A stretch of DNA of 64,000 nt from Sordaria brevicollis (lineage: Eukaryota; Ascomycota; Sordariomycetes; Sordariales; Sordariaceae). Made by a program: the position numbers and the translations under genes. The DNA lies in the NCBI GenBank assembly GCA_033439795.1, contig JAUTDP010000001.1:4402001-4466000 (forward strand), in the 5' to 3' direction. Of this stretch, positions 35,851-49,290 are shown in pieces. Within the stretch, counting starts at the first letter, position 1. Each line of letters opens with the position of its first letter. A model generated the notes under the pieces. It was given only the letters and a program-made list of their open reading frames with translations. It searched no databases and was not told the origin of the DNA.

Positions 35851-36640
35851 ATTACTTTTTACGGCTCTTTATCGAGCGCGTAAGAGGTATATTATTAATT
35901 ATTAAATTTGAATTACGCCTATTAGAAGTAATCGAACGCAATCTACGGCTACTATTTAGTAAATATATTGGAATAATATTAATATCGGCTAAATTAATTA
36001 TTTTATCCTCTTTATATACTATCTTTATTTTACTTAGGTTATTTTTATTATTAAATATACTTCTATTTTAATTTAGGTTTATTTTATTTTCCGCCCTCTA
36101 TTTATTAACTTCTGTATTATTTTCCTCTTCGAAATTAATTTACTACTATAACGACGGAAATAGTTATTTTATTTTTTCTTTCTCCTTTAAATCCTCTATC
36201 CTTCGTTCGTTTACCGTTTAATTTATAACGATACCCCAATTAATTTAATATTCTTATTTAATTTTAAATATTTATATTATATTACGCTTTATTTATATAT
36301 TTAATTTTCGTTTAATTATTAATACCTTTACTATTCTTCTTTCTTATTTAATATATAGTAGTCCTTTAGGGTTAACTGGCTCCTACTTTATAATTAATTC
36401 TTTTTTATTTTTTATTCCTTTTTCCTTTTTAATTAACGGTTCTATTTTTAAACGAGGTTTTTACTTAATAAGGGCTTTTAAATTTATTTACTTCTTTAGA
36501 ATTAGAGAAATTATAGAAATAAGAATATTAGAAGGAGAAAATACCCTTTTCCCCCGTTGCTTCGGTATTTTAAATTCGCTTTTAGGGGGGCTAATTTCGA
36601 AGTTAATTTAAACGAAATTAATAATTAAAGGTTAATCTTT
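35850..36640 (-). pseudogene. Unidentified RIP-degraded minus-strand frame, lysine-rich
   Basis: The complement reads SEFKIPKQRGKRVFSPSNIL near 36600, then KEKGIKNKKELIIK, PVNPKGLLYIK and IVAVDCVRLLLIGVIQI. It ends LLRARXRAVKSNY near 35850. Interruptions are TAA/TAG only. I do not recognise it. The Lys/Arg/Gln-rich, low-complexity nature suggests a disordered protein, perhaps an accessory ORF of a repeat. Confidence 0.35.
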
Positions 36641-37525
36641 CTTTCCCTTACCGATTTCGATTTTTTATTATAAAATTTCGAAATTAATAAATTCTAATAA
36701 ATTTATATATAAATTAATAAATTTAACCTTTAACCTTTTAATAAATTAATTAATATTTATAAATTTAAATTTATATAATTCGGTATTTTTGGGTATATAT
36801 TTCCGAAATAAGTATTTCTTTATTAAAAAACGAATAAGGGTAATATAATTATCGTAAAATCCTTTGCCTAAAATTATAAATTTTATATTCGTATAAATAA
36901 AATAATTAAAAAGTTTATTATCGATTTTAACGCCTAATATTCTTCTAATATATTTTTAATTTTTTATATACTAATCGAAAATAATTATATAAATAGTAAT
37001 AGCCTTCTTTTTTAATTAAGTTTTTAATTCGTTAATTCTAAGAGATAGCGATTCCTATAATTTTAGAAAGAGAATTTTACTCTATATTAATAAGAATATA
37101 AATAATATAAATAATAAGAGTTTTTTTATTAATATAAATTTTATAAGGAAGAATTATAATAGCGTTCGGGTTAAGAGGGGTAAAACGGGTAAGGTTAGCC
37201 GCGGGAGAGTTTATATTAATAATAAAAGTTATATCGGGAATATTAATAATACGAAGGATAAATTATTTATTATATTCGGCGTATTTAACTTAGCGTAGGT
37301 ATAATTCGAAGTATTCCGAATAGCGAAATCCGGTTTCGATATAGCGTTTAGGAAATATAATTTAAATTTAAAAAGTTAGCGAATATAAAATAATATTAAA
37401 TATATCAAAAATATAAAAGTAATCGTAGACGTATTTATTTGGAAATAATAAATATTGTAAATTAATAAAGAATAATTAAAGGGAATTGAATAAAATTAAC
37501 GGTAATTAATAAGCTTTTAAAGAAA
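36641..37525. other. RIP-mutated DNA with a GC-richer patch at 37160-37340
   Basis: No recognised family. A patch near 37160-37340 keeps more G (for example AAGAGGGGTAAAACGGGTAAGG) but gives no protein motif. Confidence 0.4.
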
Positions 37526-37705
37526 TTTAATATACTCGATATACTCGATATATTCAATGTATTTAATATATTCGATATACTCGATATACTCGATATACTT
37601 AACGTACTTAATGTGCTCGATATGCTTAACGTATTCGATATATTTAATATATTTAATATATTCAATATATTCAATATATTCGATTTATTTAATATATTTT
37701 ATATA
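37526..37705. repeat. 9-bp minisatellite, about 20 units
   Basis: Twenty consecutive 9-mers of consensus (T/C)T(C/T)GATATA (CTCGATATA, TTCGATATA, TTTAATATA, CTTAACGTA variants) fill 180 bases without phase breaks. In translation it gives a repeating Asn-Ile-Leu/Ser-Ile-Ser minus-strand frame, which is a by-product of the repeat and not a gene. Confidence 0.85.
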
Positions 37706-37826
37706 TTAAATATATTTATTATTAAATGAAAATTAATTTTAAATTCTTTATAATTATTATATTCATTTAATATTTTTATTATTTAAATTAATAATCCTTT
37801 TTTTTTTAATTTTCGAATATTTTTTT

Positions 37827-38231
37827 AAGGGGTGGTCTATCTGCACCGTAGGAAAAGTCTTAATTAACCGTAGTCTAAAAAGAGAATAAAGTATAACTTT
37901 ACCGAATTCGAAACTAAGAGAATAAAAAGATTATAATTAAAATTATTAATTTTTACTAAATTTTTCAAACCTAAAACTTTTATTTACTTACATTACCTTT
38001 ATTATTTCTTTCCCTTTTTAATATATTTAATTATTAAAGTATATTTTTAATATAAAGAATAATATATATATAAAGGACGAAAAAAGTAATTAATTTTAAA
38101 TATAGAGTGAAAAATTAGAAAAATTCCTGTGTACTTTATAATTTTTTACAATTTTTTTTCGACAATTTATTTGAAATTGAACTTTTAAACTACGGTCAAT
38201 TAAAACTTTTCCTACGGTATAGATAGACTAG
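37827..38231. mobile_element. Short inverted-repeat element (MITE-like), right end split by the Gypsy insertion
   Basis: The left arm at 37833-37880 (TGGTCTATCTGCACCGTAGG onward) and the complement of 38230-38183 match at 42 of 48 positions, all differences being transitions. The match continues outward on the left to 37827 (AAGGGG). On the right it is found only beyond the Gypsy element at 46095-46101, so the retrotransposon landed about 10 bp inside the right end. The interior of about 300 bp has no coding capacity. Superfamily unknown. Confidence 0.65.
38227..38231. repeat. Target-site duplication (left), ACTAG
   Basis: Directly precedes the LTR at 38232. The right copy at 46090-46094 reads ACTAA, differing by one G-to-A transition. 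Confidence 0.7.
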
Positions 38232-38435
38232 TGTCACGGCACTAGATTATCGGCAACGCTCCCTAAGCGTTTTAGTACCGAACCACCAGCGGAGTACAAT
38301 CGTGCCTACAATTATATCTCTACTTCACTTATATATATAATCCGGGAATAGAATTTTCGTTACTCTCTTTCGATCTTCTCCCCTTTATATAATAATACGT
38401 TTTCTCTAAGCCTTTATTAAATCGGTATTATAATA
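38232..38435 (+). repeat. 5' LTR (204 bp)
   Basis: Starts TGTCACGGCACTAGATTATC. The 5' half keeps CpA/TpG while the 3' half (about 38380 on) is AT-rich. It aligns over its full length with 45886-46089. Confidence 0.88.
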
Positions 38436-38499
38436 ATTTATTATACCTTTTCTATAACTAATAGCCCAATATCTATTAAGCGTTTTACTTTAATTAATT

Positions 38500-40900
38500 T
38501 ATAAAAACGATACCGATCTTTTTTAATTAAATTTTATCGAGCCCTTTTCTACGAAATCCTTTATCCTTTTTATTAATTATTATTTCGACCGAATATTACC
38601 GACCCTTCGCTAATTTTATAATTAAATATTATTAACTTTTTTCCGCCTTTACGCTTATTTAAACCTAAATTTAATCTTAATTATAAATTTAAATAACCCC
38701 GAAACGTCCGGTATAAATACCCCAAATTTTAATTCCAATAACGAACGATAGGCTTTCGTTACTAATTTTTTTTTTTTTTATAATTAATTTTATATTAATA
38801 CTATTATTTACGACCTATAGAACGATTTCTTTCGTTTCGCCGGCGTTATAAAAGCAAATCCCGAATTCTTCTTTTAATTCTATATTTATTTCGACGTTAT
38901 TAAAGTTTAATTTAATTATATTTAAAATTACGTTTATAACGTTTAAATTTAAATTATAATAAATTTTAATATAACTTCCCGTTCCGAAACCTAATTTCGT
39001 AGCCGTATTACCGAATTCGTTTAAAAAGCCATTAAAATATAAAAATAAATTAATTAAACCTTCCTCTACGTTTCCGAATTCGAAGTTACTATCCGCCTTT
39101 AAACCGTTTAAACTAATATAATTAATTAATAAATTAATATTATTTAATTTAAGGTTAATTAATACGTTACCGAAATTACGTTTTAAATTCGTTAATATAT
39201 TACCGATTAAATTAATTTTTAATTCCTATTTATCGTTTTTCTTTTTTTATCCCTTTCCCTATTTAGTTATATCCGCGGCGTTAAGCCCTTTATTTTTACT
39301 AGCGCTAAATATTCTTTTATAAAACGATAAAAGGAATATATTAATTAAAAGTTTTTTATTAATATTAAATTTATTATTAATTACGCTGCTTATTTAATAT
39401 TTATTAATTAAATCTTTTATATTTTTTAACGCTTTTTTAATAACGTTTTTATATATATTCGTTTTAAAATCGATATAATTATAACCTCCTTTTAAAATTT
39501 TATTATTTAGCCCGTAGGCTTTATTAATTTTCAAAATCTCTTTAAATAATTCGACCCGTATTATATTACTTTTAATATTTATATTAAAATAATTTAAAAA
39601 ATAAATTATTTATAATAAAGTACCTTTCTTTTCGCCGATTTTATTTCTATATTTATTAAATTCGCCGATTTTTATAAATTCGATATTCGTTATTATATTG
39701 ACGTTTTTAAATCGAAAATTAATAAACGTTTTTAAAATATTTTTATTAACGTTACTAATACTAACCGCCCAGCCTCCGATAATTTCGAAAATTAAATAAA
39801 CCTCTTTTATAAATTTATTATTAATTTATTAAACGTTAATTATTACGCTAATATTTCGCTATTTACCCCTATTTAACCCGTTAGCAATTTTATAATTTTT
39901 AATAAGGTTTTTACCTTTATGGGGAAATTTAATAACTTTATTTTTATAAAAGAACGAGCCCGCCGTAGGGCGGAAAACCTATATATATATTATAATAAGG
40001 CCGGTTATTATATTATAATTTATATAATTAAAGCGAAATATAAAGTTTAAACCTCCGTTCTTATTTAAAACGCCCCGGTTTCGATGCCGATGCTTAAGGT
40101 AGGAAAAATTTAATTTCTAATAAAAATCGCCGTTAGAAACGTAATATAAAAGAATTAAAAGACTTATATTTATATTTTATAAAATTAAATATTAATTTCT
40201 CTTTTTTAAATTTTATTCGCTTTAATAACGCCCCCGAAACGTTATATTTTATAATAATCGATTTTAAATATTTATTAATAGGCTTTATTAATTCTTCCTT
40301 CGTATAATATTATATTCTCCCTTTAATATTTTTTTACCGCCTTTATACCCTTTATTTAACCGACGGTCGCGAAAGAGGTTTTATCTCCTATATTTATATT
40401 ATATTTTACTCTATTAATTCTTTTATAAATCGCTTTATTTTTTTTATTTAATTTCTTAATAGCTTTAATATTATTTTTAATTTTTTTTAATTAAAAAAGT
40501 ATAATTTTACCGTAAATTAGTTATAAAGTATTATAAATTTCCCCGGTTTTATTATTAAAAAAATACTTTTATTTCCTTCGCTTTCCGTCGAAAATGTATT
40601 AAACCTTCCCTTACCGATTATAGCCCCTTAAATATTATTAAAAATTAAACCTATATTCCGAAACCTAATCCGGCCCTCCGCTAAATTATAAAAATTTCGC
40701 TACTATTCCGCTTCCTTTTATTATATTTCAAAGGCTTACTCTCGCCCGAATAATCGTAATTAACCGTAAGACGTAATTATCCGCTTATTATTTACCCCTA
40801 ATTTTATCCTAATATACGAAAAACCCGGCGTAAAAATTTTTAAATATATTCCCGATTAATTTTATTATTTTATTAAAATTATAGTACTTTTTTCTAATAT
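38500..40900 (+). pseudogene. Gag and protease region of the second complete Gypsy element
   Basis: Position between the 5' LTR and RT implies gag and protease. The sequence is badly degraded; fragments with coding character appear at 38800-39300, 39600-40000 and 40540-40900. I could not read an unambiguous capsid, zinc-knuckle or protease motif. Confidence 0.4.
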
Positions 40901-41379
40901 TAATAGTAATTCGCCGATAATTATAATCCCGCTCCTCGACCCCGATTTTAAAAATTTTAATTAAACTTTTAATAATTTCGATAATATTATACTTCGTACG
41001 GTCTTCGTTAATTAATTTATACCTATCCCCTTTTACCGGTTTTTAATTAATTATTAAAATTAAATAATAGAGTAATTATAATTTTAAGTTATTTTAACGG
41101 AAGATATTTAAAAATATATCGACGGAAAATTAATCTTTATTTATATAAAAATTATTAAAATTTTACCGGAATATTTTTATTACCTTTAAAAAGCCTTCGA
41201 CCCCGAAATTACGAAGATAATACCGCTTTACCGCCCTTTCGATTATAAAATCGATTTTATCCCCGGTTAAACCCCCCTATATTATTATTTATACCTTATA
41301 TTTTAAAAAGAATTCCGTATTATATATAAATACCTAAATAATTATTTAACTTTTAATTTTATTCGCCTAAATTCGTCCC

Positions 41380-44230
41380 TTATAATTACCCTTATATTTT
41401 TAACCCGAAAATTAGGGGGTAGTATACGAATTTGCGTCGATTATTATAAATTGAATAATATTATAATAAAGAATAAATATCCTATTCCCCTTATCCGTAA
41501 AATAATTAATTCTTTCTATAAAGTAAAGTAATTTAATAAATTCGATATTATTATAACTTTTAACCGTTTATATATCGCTAAGGGTAATAAGTAGAAGATT
41601 ATATTTATTATTAGGTTTAATCTTTTCGAATATTTTATTATAAATTTTAATATAATAAATATATTAATATCGTTCTAATATTATATTAATTACGTCCTAT
41701 TTAATATCTTAAATAAATACGTTATAATTTACTTCGATAATGTATTTATTTATAACGGGATTAAAGTAGAATATAAATATTATTTCGAAAACGTTATAAA
41801 GAGGTTTATAAAAATAAATTTAATTATTAATATTTGGAAATACGAATTCTATAAATATAAAATAAAATATTTAAAGTTTATTATTTTCTACGACGGTTTA
41901 TATATAAATCCCGAAAAGGTTAACGTTATTATCGGTTAGGGCGTCCTAAAAACTTTAAAGGATTTTTAATATTTTATTAACTTCGCGAATTTTTATTATA
42001 AATTCGTTAAAAGCTTTTTTAAAATCGTTTAACCCTTTATAGCTTTTATATTTTATAATAAATAAATTAACCTTATATTTAAAGTTATAATTATAATATT
42101 TAAACGTTTAAAGAATATTTTTACTTTAACCCTTATTTTTACGTATTATTACCCCGAATATTAAATTATTATTAAAATTAACGTTTTAAATTAAGCGTCC
42201 GGTAATATTTTTTTTTAAATTAATAAAGAAGGGAAATATTATTTTATCGCTTTTTTTTTGTTTAAATATTCCCCGGCCGAATATAATTATAAAATTTATA
42301 ATAAAGAATTTTTTATTATCGTTAAAACTTTCGAAGAATAGCGCCTTAAATTCTAAAGAATTAAGAACGTTATTAAAATTATTATTAATTATAAAAGCCT
42401 TTAATACTTTATAATAACGAAATTCTTTAATTAATAATAAATTCGGTAGTCCGAATTCTTTAACGATTTCCGCTTTAAAATTATATATTATTTAAGCGTT
42501 TACGTAATTATCCTTAATACTTTCTCCTAATTACTTAAAAATATTTTAGCGGATAAACGTAATTTTAATAATAATTAAATAACGAATTATATACGTATTT
42601 TATTACCGAAGGAGAATTAAATTGAAAAATTAGACTTTAATAACGATAGTAGTAACGATAATAAATAATTTATAGGGTTTTTAATTTTCGATACTAAATC
42701 GTTAATTGACGATTATATCGACGCCGTTTACTTCGCTTTATTTAATTCCTTTATAATTATCGTTTATTTTTAAAACCCTAATTATAAAAAATTCCTTAAA
42801 TATATTAAAAAATTTATAAAGGCTATTATAATAAATTATAAAGTCCTTTACGGCCGGATTTTAATTAATAAACGGGTTTTTATCCCCCCTTATAACGAAA
42901 TTCGCTTTTAAATTCTTTAACGTACTTATAATTTAATATTTAATAACTATTCGGGCTATTTTAAAATTTATAATTTTATTTAACGGATTTATATTTAATT
43001 TAACTTATTTAAGGATATAATTACTTTTATTTAAAATTATTATTTTTATACCTAAATTAAAAATTCTAAATTTACGCTTTTAAACTTATTTGAATTTATA
43101 CCGGTCCTATTTCGTTAATAGTCTAACTTCTTAATAAATTTTATTAACCCCCTTCCCGAAATTAAGAATAGCGGGAGGGCGTATATTTATATTATAATAA
43201 TTATCGATTATTTAACGAAAATACGGTATTACGTCCCTATTTATAATTTAACCGCTAAAAGAATCGTTAATGCTTTTTTTTATAAAATTTACTATTTATA
43301 TAGTATTTCTAATTTTATTATTTCCGATTACGGTTTTTAATTCGTTGCTACCTTTTAGCGGGAATTTTATTAATTCTTCGGTATTTAATAAAAATTCTCT
43401 TTATCCGTTTATTTAGAAATTAATAGCTAAATAAAAATTATAAACGTTTATATCGAATAATATTTATACGCCTTTTATTCTTATTATTAAAATAATTAAT
43501 TTATTTAATTACTTTTTATTAAATTTGTAGCGAATAATTATATTTTAAAAATTATAAACCTTTCCCTATTCTTTATTAATTATAATTAATACCCGAAAAT
43601 AAATACCGAACCCCTTTAATATTATAACGCCCCTATATTATTAATATAATATTAAGAATTATTCGACGTTCGGGTAATTAAAGAGCGCGTAAATTATATT
43701 ATTATTAAAGCCTACCTATTTATAAAAGAAGTTTAAGAGAAATAAAAGCGTTATATTAACGTTTATAGGTTAAATACCTTAAAATATATAATCGGGGATA
43801 AAATTTAAATTAATATTAAATATTAAAATTAAAGCCGCCCGTCCTTTAAATTAATTAATAAATAAATAAATCTATTCGTTATTAAGAAAGTATATTATTA
43901 AGTAATCGCTTTTATTATAAATATAGTATATAAAATCTTCCCTATTTTTTATACTTCTTTTATCCGGTTTTATTAAAAGGGTTTACTCGGTTAAAAAGCT
44001 TTTAACGAAATTTTCGATTAATAAATAAAGGGCGTTATCGTTTTTAAAGCGATATTTAATAAGGAAGAATAATATTTTAAACGTATTTTTAATTTTATAT
44101 AGTTTTTAAAAGGTAAATTATTCTATAGGATTAAGTAGCCCCGATTTTACCCGCTAGATTAACGCCCTATAAAGGATTTTTAAATTAATATAAATAATAT
44201 TTAGGATTTTTACGTTAAATATTCGTATAA
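41380..44230 (+). pseudogene. Gypsy pol relic: RT, RNase H, integrase, chromodomain
   Basis: RT: at about 41460-41940, NKYPIPLIRKIINSFYKVK, NKFDIIITFNRLYIAKGNK, RFNLFEYFIINFN, YVIIYFDNVFIYN (YxDD-type box), WKYEFYKYKIKYLKFIIF and INPEKVNVI. RNase H: at about 42270-42350, SPAEYNYKIYNKEFFIIVKT. Integrase: at about 43200-43700, YLTKIRYYVPIYNLTAKRIV, then FIISDYGF then stop, FVATF, and IEQYLYAFYSYY. Chromodomain-like tail: at about 44100-44230, FYRIK, PRFYPLD and INNIXDFYVKYSYKLSP, matching the GFDPDxxWYPASDFK variant of fungal chromointegrases. Stops fall at Gln/Trp codons. Confidence 0.78.
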
Positions 44231-44589
44231 GTTAAGCCCTAAATTTAATAAAATTTCGAGTTTAACGTTAATGAAAATTAAACGAAGTTTTAAAAGAATA
44301 TAATATAATTAATAGCTCGCCTAAATTTAACCTATCTCCTATATATAAATTATAATACGCCTTTTCGGTCTCCTATATATAAATTATAATACGTCCTTAT
44401 AATCTCCTATATATATATTATAATACGCTTTTATAATTTCTTCCTACGGTTTTAATTTATAAATTATATAATTATATTATTTAAACCTTAAACTTTATTT
44501 TTTTTAATATTTCCTTATAGTAAAATATAATAATAAAATTATATTTTTATTATCGTTTTCTTATTAAGGTATTATATTTTTACTAATTA

Positions 44590-45230
44590 TCTTCTATTAA
44601 AATTTATTATTTCCGAAGCGAAATTTCAACGTTTTATTAATTATTTAAATAAGAATTTACGTAAGGAAGTTATTTATAATTTACGCAATTTCTTCCTCTT
44701 AATATTCGGGATTAATATCTTCGGTAATATTAATTATACGAATTACTTCCGCTTCGACTACGTTATAAAAACGCTTCTTAATAAGAAGTTAAATCGATTA
44801 ATTAAGGTCGCTATAAATAAAGCGTATTAATTAAATTTCTTTTTAATATTAATACTTTTATATAGGAATATTTATAGTAGAACGCTTAAAAATCGATTAT
44901 ATTAAGGTTTAAATACGTTTATTAACGATTTTTTTAATAATAGTACGTTATATAATAATTAATACTATATTATATATTTATTTACCTTTTAATAATATAT
45001 TTATAATATTTTTAATAATTTTCTTAGGGCCCGAAAGCCCAAATTTAACTTTAATAACCGCTTTAGCGGTATTAAAATATATTAAGAGATTTTTAATAGC
45101 GACCGCGATATATATATATAATACTTCCTTTTAAACGAAAGTTCTATTAATATTATATTTTTAAAATTTAATTAATTAGCGAATTAGGGTAGCGATATCG
45201 GCTCCGTCGCCAATTATTAGGATAATAAGT
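44590..45230 (+). pseudogene. Additional sense frame between pol and the 3' LTR, unidentified
   Basis: Reads with very few stops: KFIISEAKFQRFINYLNKNL, RKEVIYNLRNFFLLIFGINI, FGNINYTNYFRFDYVIKTLL, NKKLNRLIKVAINKAY, later FNNFLRARKPKFNFNNRFSG. It is mostly soluble, charged and helical in appearance, with no obvious membrane segment, so it is not env-like. Not recognised. It might be a domesticated host fragment carried by the element or a third retroelement gene. Confidence 0.45.
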
Positions 45231-45885
45231 TTATTTTATTAATAAAATATTAATTAAAAAAAAAAAAAAAAAAAAAATAAGATTTACTTCGTTATAATTC
45301 TTTTTATAATTAATATATTCGTAGTATTTTTTTTTCTTACTTAGAGGGTAAAAGTATTAAAGTATTACGGGAATATTATTATTTAGAATAGTATTTTTAA
45401 TAATAAATTTTAAGCAAATTATATAATTTACACTTTTAGTAGGAACCGCGTTAGGATCCTTACGAGGGCGATAACGAAGAGGTATAATAACGTTAAGGAA
45501 ACGCGCGAAGTTTTTAAAAAATTTATTTTATTATAGGCGAAGAAGGAGTATTTATTGCGCGAGGAATTTAAGGAACGTTAAAATTATATTAATAAAGGTT
45601 ATAAAAAAGAAAGGAAGGAAAGAAGGAGAGTTTAAAAATTTGGAAATTTAGTTAAAATAGGAGGGGAAGAACCGTAAACTTATATATTATTTTGGTTATC
45701 CGGATTCGGCCTAGTATAATACTATTTATAACCGCTACGGTAGGTAAATTATTAAATTCGACGCGCGCGATAATACGGGCCACCTACTATTATTACGCTT
45801 GCGGTTTATTAATTAGCTTATAGGGGTATTAGTATATTAATTTTATTAATAATTAAGGTTAATTGCGTTTTGGAGTTGGGGGTAC

Positions 45886-46089
45886 TATTACGGTATTAGA
45901 TTATTGGTAACGCTCCTTAGGCGTTTTAGTACCGAATTATTAGCGGAATATAGTCGTACTTACAATTATATTTCTATTTTATTTATATATATAGTCCGGG
46001 AGTAGAATTTTCGCTACTCTCTCTCAATCTTCTCCCCTTCGTACAATAATACGTCTTCTCTAAGCCTCTACTAGATCGGTATCGTAACA
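45886..46089 (+). repeat. 3' LTR (204 bp)
   Basis: Starts TATTACGGTATTAGATTATT (RIP form of TGTCACGGCACTAG) and ends TCGGTATCGTAACA. It matches 38232-38435. Here the first half is RIP-mutated while the second half (45990-46089) keeps CpA/TpG, the reverse of the 5' copy. Confidence 0.88.
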
Positions 46090-46094
46090 ACTAA

Positions 46095-49000
46095 CCCTTT
46101 TTTAAACTTTATTAAATTTAATTTTCAATATTTATAATAATGATAATTATAATAATATAAAGCCTTTATTAATTTAAAAACTAAAATAAAATATAGATTA
46201 TTAATATTAATTTTATTAATTATAATATTATTATTTTTTCACCTTTTTTTAAAAGGAAATATTGATTTTAAAAGCGTAAAAAAATTTTTAATATATTTAA
46301 AAAGAAGTAATTTAATCGTATTATTGAAAAGATGTTATCGAAATAAATAAAATAAAATATAATTTAATGAAATAAAAGTATTTAAATATAAAAAATAAAT
46401 TAAAAATTTTGTAATTTTTTATATTATATTATAAAAGTTTTATTATAAAATTAAATTACCGTTAAAATTAATTATTTATTAAAAGTAATAAATAAGGATT
46501 TTATTTATTTTAAAAATAAAAAACTAATTTAATTTACGATAATAAATATAATAAATTTCGTTTAATATTTTATTTTAATTTTTTCTCTTATTATTAATTT
46601 ATTTTGCCGAAAAGAATTAAATATAGTTTTAAATTAAAATTTAGTAAAATATTTTAATAGTACGTATAAATGTTCTTTTTAAAAAAATTATTATCATTTT
46701 ATTAATGATTTTCAATATATATTTTTATATTAAAATATAATAGAATTTAATATTATTATTTTTTTAATAATTTGCGAATTTATTAATATAAACGTTAAAA
46801 TTATTATAAAAGAATAAAACGAAATATTATTTTCTATAAAATTTTAAAAGTATATATAAAGTCGAAAAGTTTAAAATAAACGTTAATATTTTAATCTTTA
46901 TAAAATTACTTTTATTAATAGTATAATGAAAGTTTATAAAATAAATAATTTATTTATTATTTATTTAAAATTTTAAAAATATTTAAATAATTTTTTAAAA
47001 GTAATTTAAATAATATAAAAATATAATTTATCTATTTAAATAGAAAAAAGGAAAAAAAGGTTTAAGTTTTCGGATTTAAATATAAAGAAATATAAATAAA
47101 TTAAATTTCCTTTAAATTAAAAACTCGTTTATTAATATAAAAATTAAAAATATATTTAACTTCTAATATCAAAAAAATATATTAATTAAATAATTATCAA
47201 ATATACTTTTAAATTCGTTAATATAAATACATTAAGTATTTAATTAAATATATTATATATAAATAAATTAATTAATATTTATATTTATAATAATTAACGT
47301 TTATTATACAATTAATATATTATTTATTATTAAATATTAAAATGATAAAATAAATTATAAGAATATAATAAAAGTAATTAAAGTTAAAATAAATATATAA
47401 AGGATTTTATTTTATATAATTTAAATACGTAAATTTAAAAAAAAAGAATTTAATATAATAATAATAATACTATAGGATTATTTAATATTTAGTAGAAGAT
47501 TATATTATAAAGAATAATACTCTTTAAAAAATTTTAAAGAAAAATAATTATTATTTAAAGGATGGAAATTATACTTTTATAATCGATTATTATTTTATTA
47601 AATATATTAAAAAGAAAGCCCGGTAAATAAATATTTCTTAGGGCGAAAAGGGTTTAAGACTTTCTCTTTTAGAAATTTATTTAAAAATTAATAATAATTA
47701 TATAGGGCTAATATTAAATGATAATAATAAAATAAAATAGTATTAATATAAGTCTTTTATATATTTATTTTTATATCGTTTTATATACTTTTTTTCAAAA
47801 TATTTTTGAAAATAATTTAACTTAAAATTAATTTATACTTTTAAATATAATATACGAATTTTTAATTTTCTTTTCTCTATTATTCTATACTTTAAATATT
47901 TACTCCAACCTATTTAACTTATAAATTTTAAGAACTCTTATTTTTAAGCCTTTTAATAATAAAGAAAAAAAAAGAATATTATATATTTTTTTTTATTTAT
48001 AATTTAAAATTTATATTTCGAAATAAATATAAAATAATATAATTAAACGTAAATACGAAAATATTTTCTTATTATAAATAATTATAATTCTATATAACGA
48101 TTTTATTACTATACTAATTTTAATTCTATTTAATATTATTTATTATTATTTTAAAATAATTATTCTTCTTTATAATAAAAGTTTTTTACTTTCCTTTTTT
48201 TTATTTCTTTTTATTATATTATTATATAATAGTTATTTGAATTATTTTTTTTTAGAACGTTATAATAGTTTTCGTACTTTAATTATCCTTTATTTTCTCT
48301 TTTATTAATATTTTAAAAACTTTTATTTATATAATTGAAAAATTTATTTATATAATTTCCGAAAAAAAAACATTCCTTTATATAATTTAATACCGTTAAA
48401 ATTATAATTTTTAAAAAATAAATTAGATTTTTTATTATTCTTTATATTATAAACTAAATAACCCCCTAAAATTTATATTTTTCTTTAAATAATTAAATTA
48501 AATAATGTTAAATATTAAATATTATAATTTTTAAATATTTGTAAAATATTTTTTAAAAAAAGGCGTAGTTAATATAAGCCGGGGGTTAAATTAAGTAAAT
48601 TAAAAAGTTTATAAAAAATAAACAATTCCTAAGAAATAATCCTCGATTTTTTCCGATTTTTCTTTATATAATTAAAATACTTTTTAAAATTTCCGAAGCC
48701 GTATAAATAAACTTTTTAAGCCGTACTTATAAAATTTCTTTATATTTTATTCTATTTTAAAATATTGCAATAAATTTAATACTTATAAAAGGTTCTCGAA
48801 AAGGATTCAAAAATTTAAAATTATTTAAAATAATAATATCCGTTTTTATTAAATAATATATAATATAATAAATTTTCTTTTAATTATTATTATATATATA
48901 TAATATTTATAATATATATATTATATATATATTATATATATTATATATATATAATAATAATAATAATTAAAGAATAATTATAAAGTTAATTATTTATTAT

Positions 49001-49290
49001 AAAATCGGGAATTAAATAGGAATTCGGAAAAAATAAGTAGTATAAATAGTATTCGTTGAAAAATTAATTATTATACTAAAGAGATATTAATTAGGATTTG
49101 ATATTTAATTAAGCGCTTTAGCCTTACGTTGAATAACCTCGGCCCTAATTTAAGCCAAAACCCTCTTTAAATCCCTAATTTTATAACGTTAGATAATTTT
49201 AAGCGAAAAAAGAATTTCGCCCGGAGTTTTTTTAGCCAAATTCTTTTTATAATTTATAATAAATATATATTAATATATATATTTTATTAA
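46095..49290. other. Extremely AT-rich DNA; only simple-sequence repeats visible
   Basis: 46095-46101 is the displaced end of the inverted-repeat element. The rest is TpA-rich with almost no CpA. A TA/TAT microsatellite lies at about 48890-48970 (alternating TATATATA blocks ending in ATAATAATAATAAT). Near 49100-49250 short minus-strand coding-like pieces occur (KTPGEILF type) without a family. Confidence 0.5.

Larger units (their letters stand above)
38232..46089 (+). mobile_element. Complete but RIP-inactivated Ty3/Gypsy chromodomain retrotransposon (7858 bp)
   Basis: 204-bp direct LTRs (38232-38435, 45886-46089) and a 5-bp duplication ACTAG/ACTAA bound it. Inside are a poorly readable gag (about 38500-40900), RT, RNase H, integrase and chromodomain (41380-44230), plus an extra sense frame (44590-45230). 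A G-rich polypurine stretch (45871-45882) precedes the 3' LTR. It is distinct in LTR sequence and length from the element at 16281. All frames carry RIP stops. Confidence 0.88.

Noticed and set aside
37462..37674. 70-codon Asn-Ile-Leu/Ser repeat protein
   Set aside because: A translation artefact of the 9-bp minisatellite.
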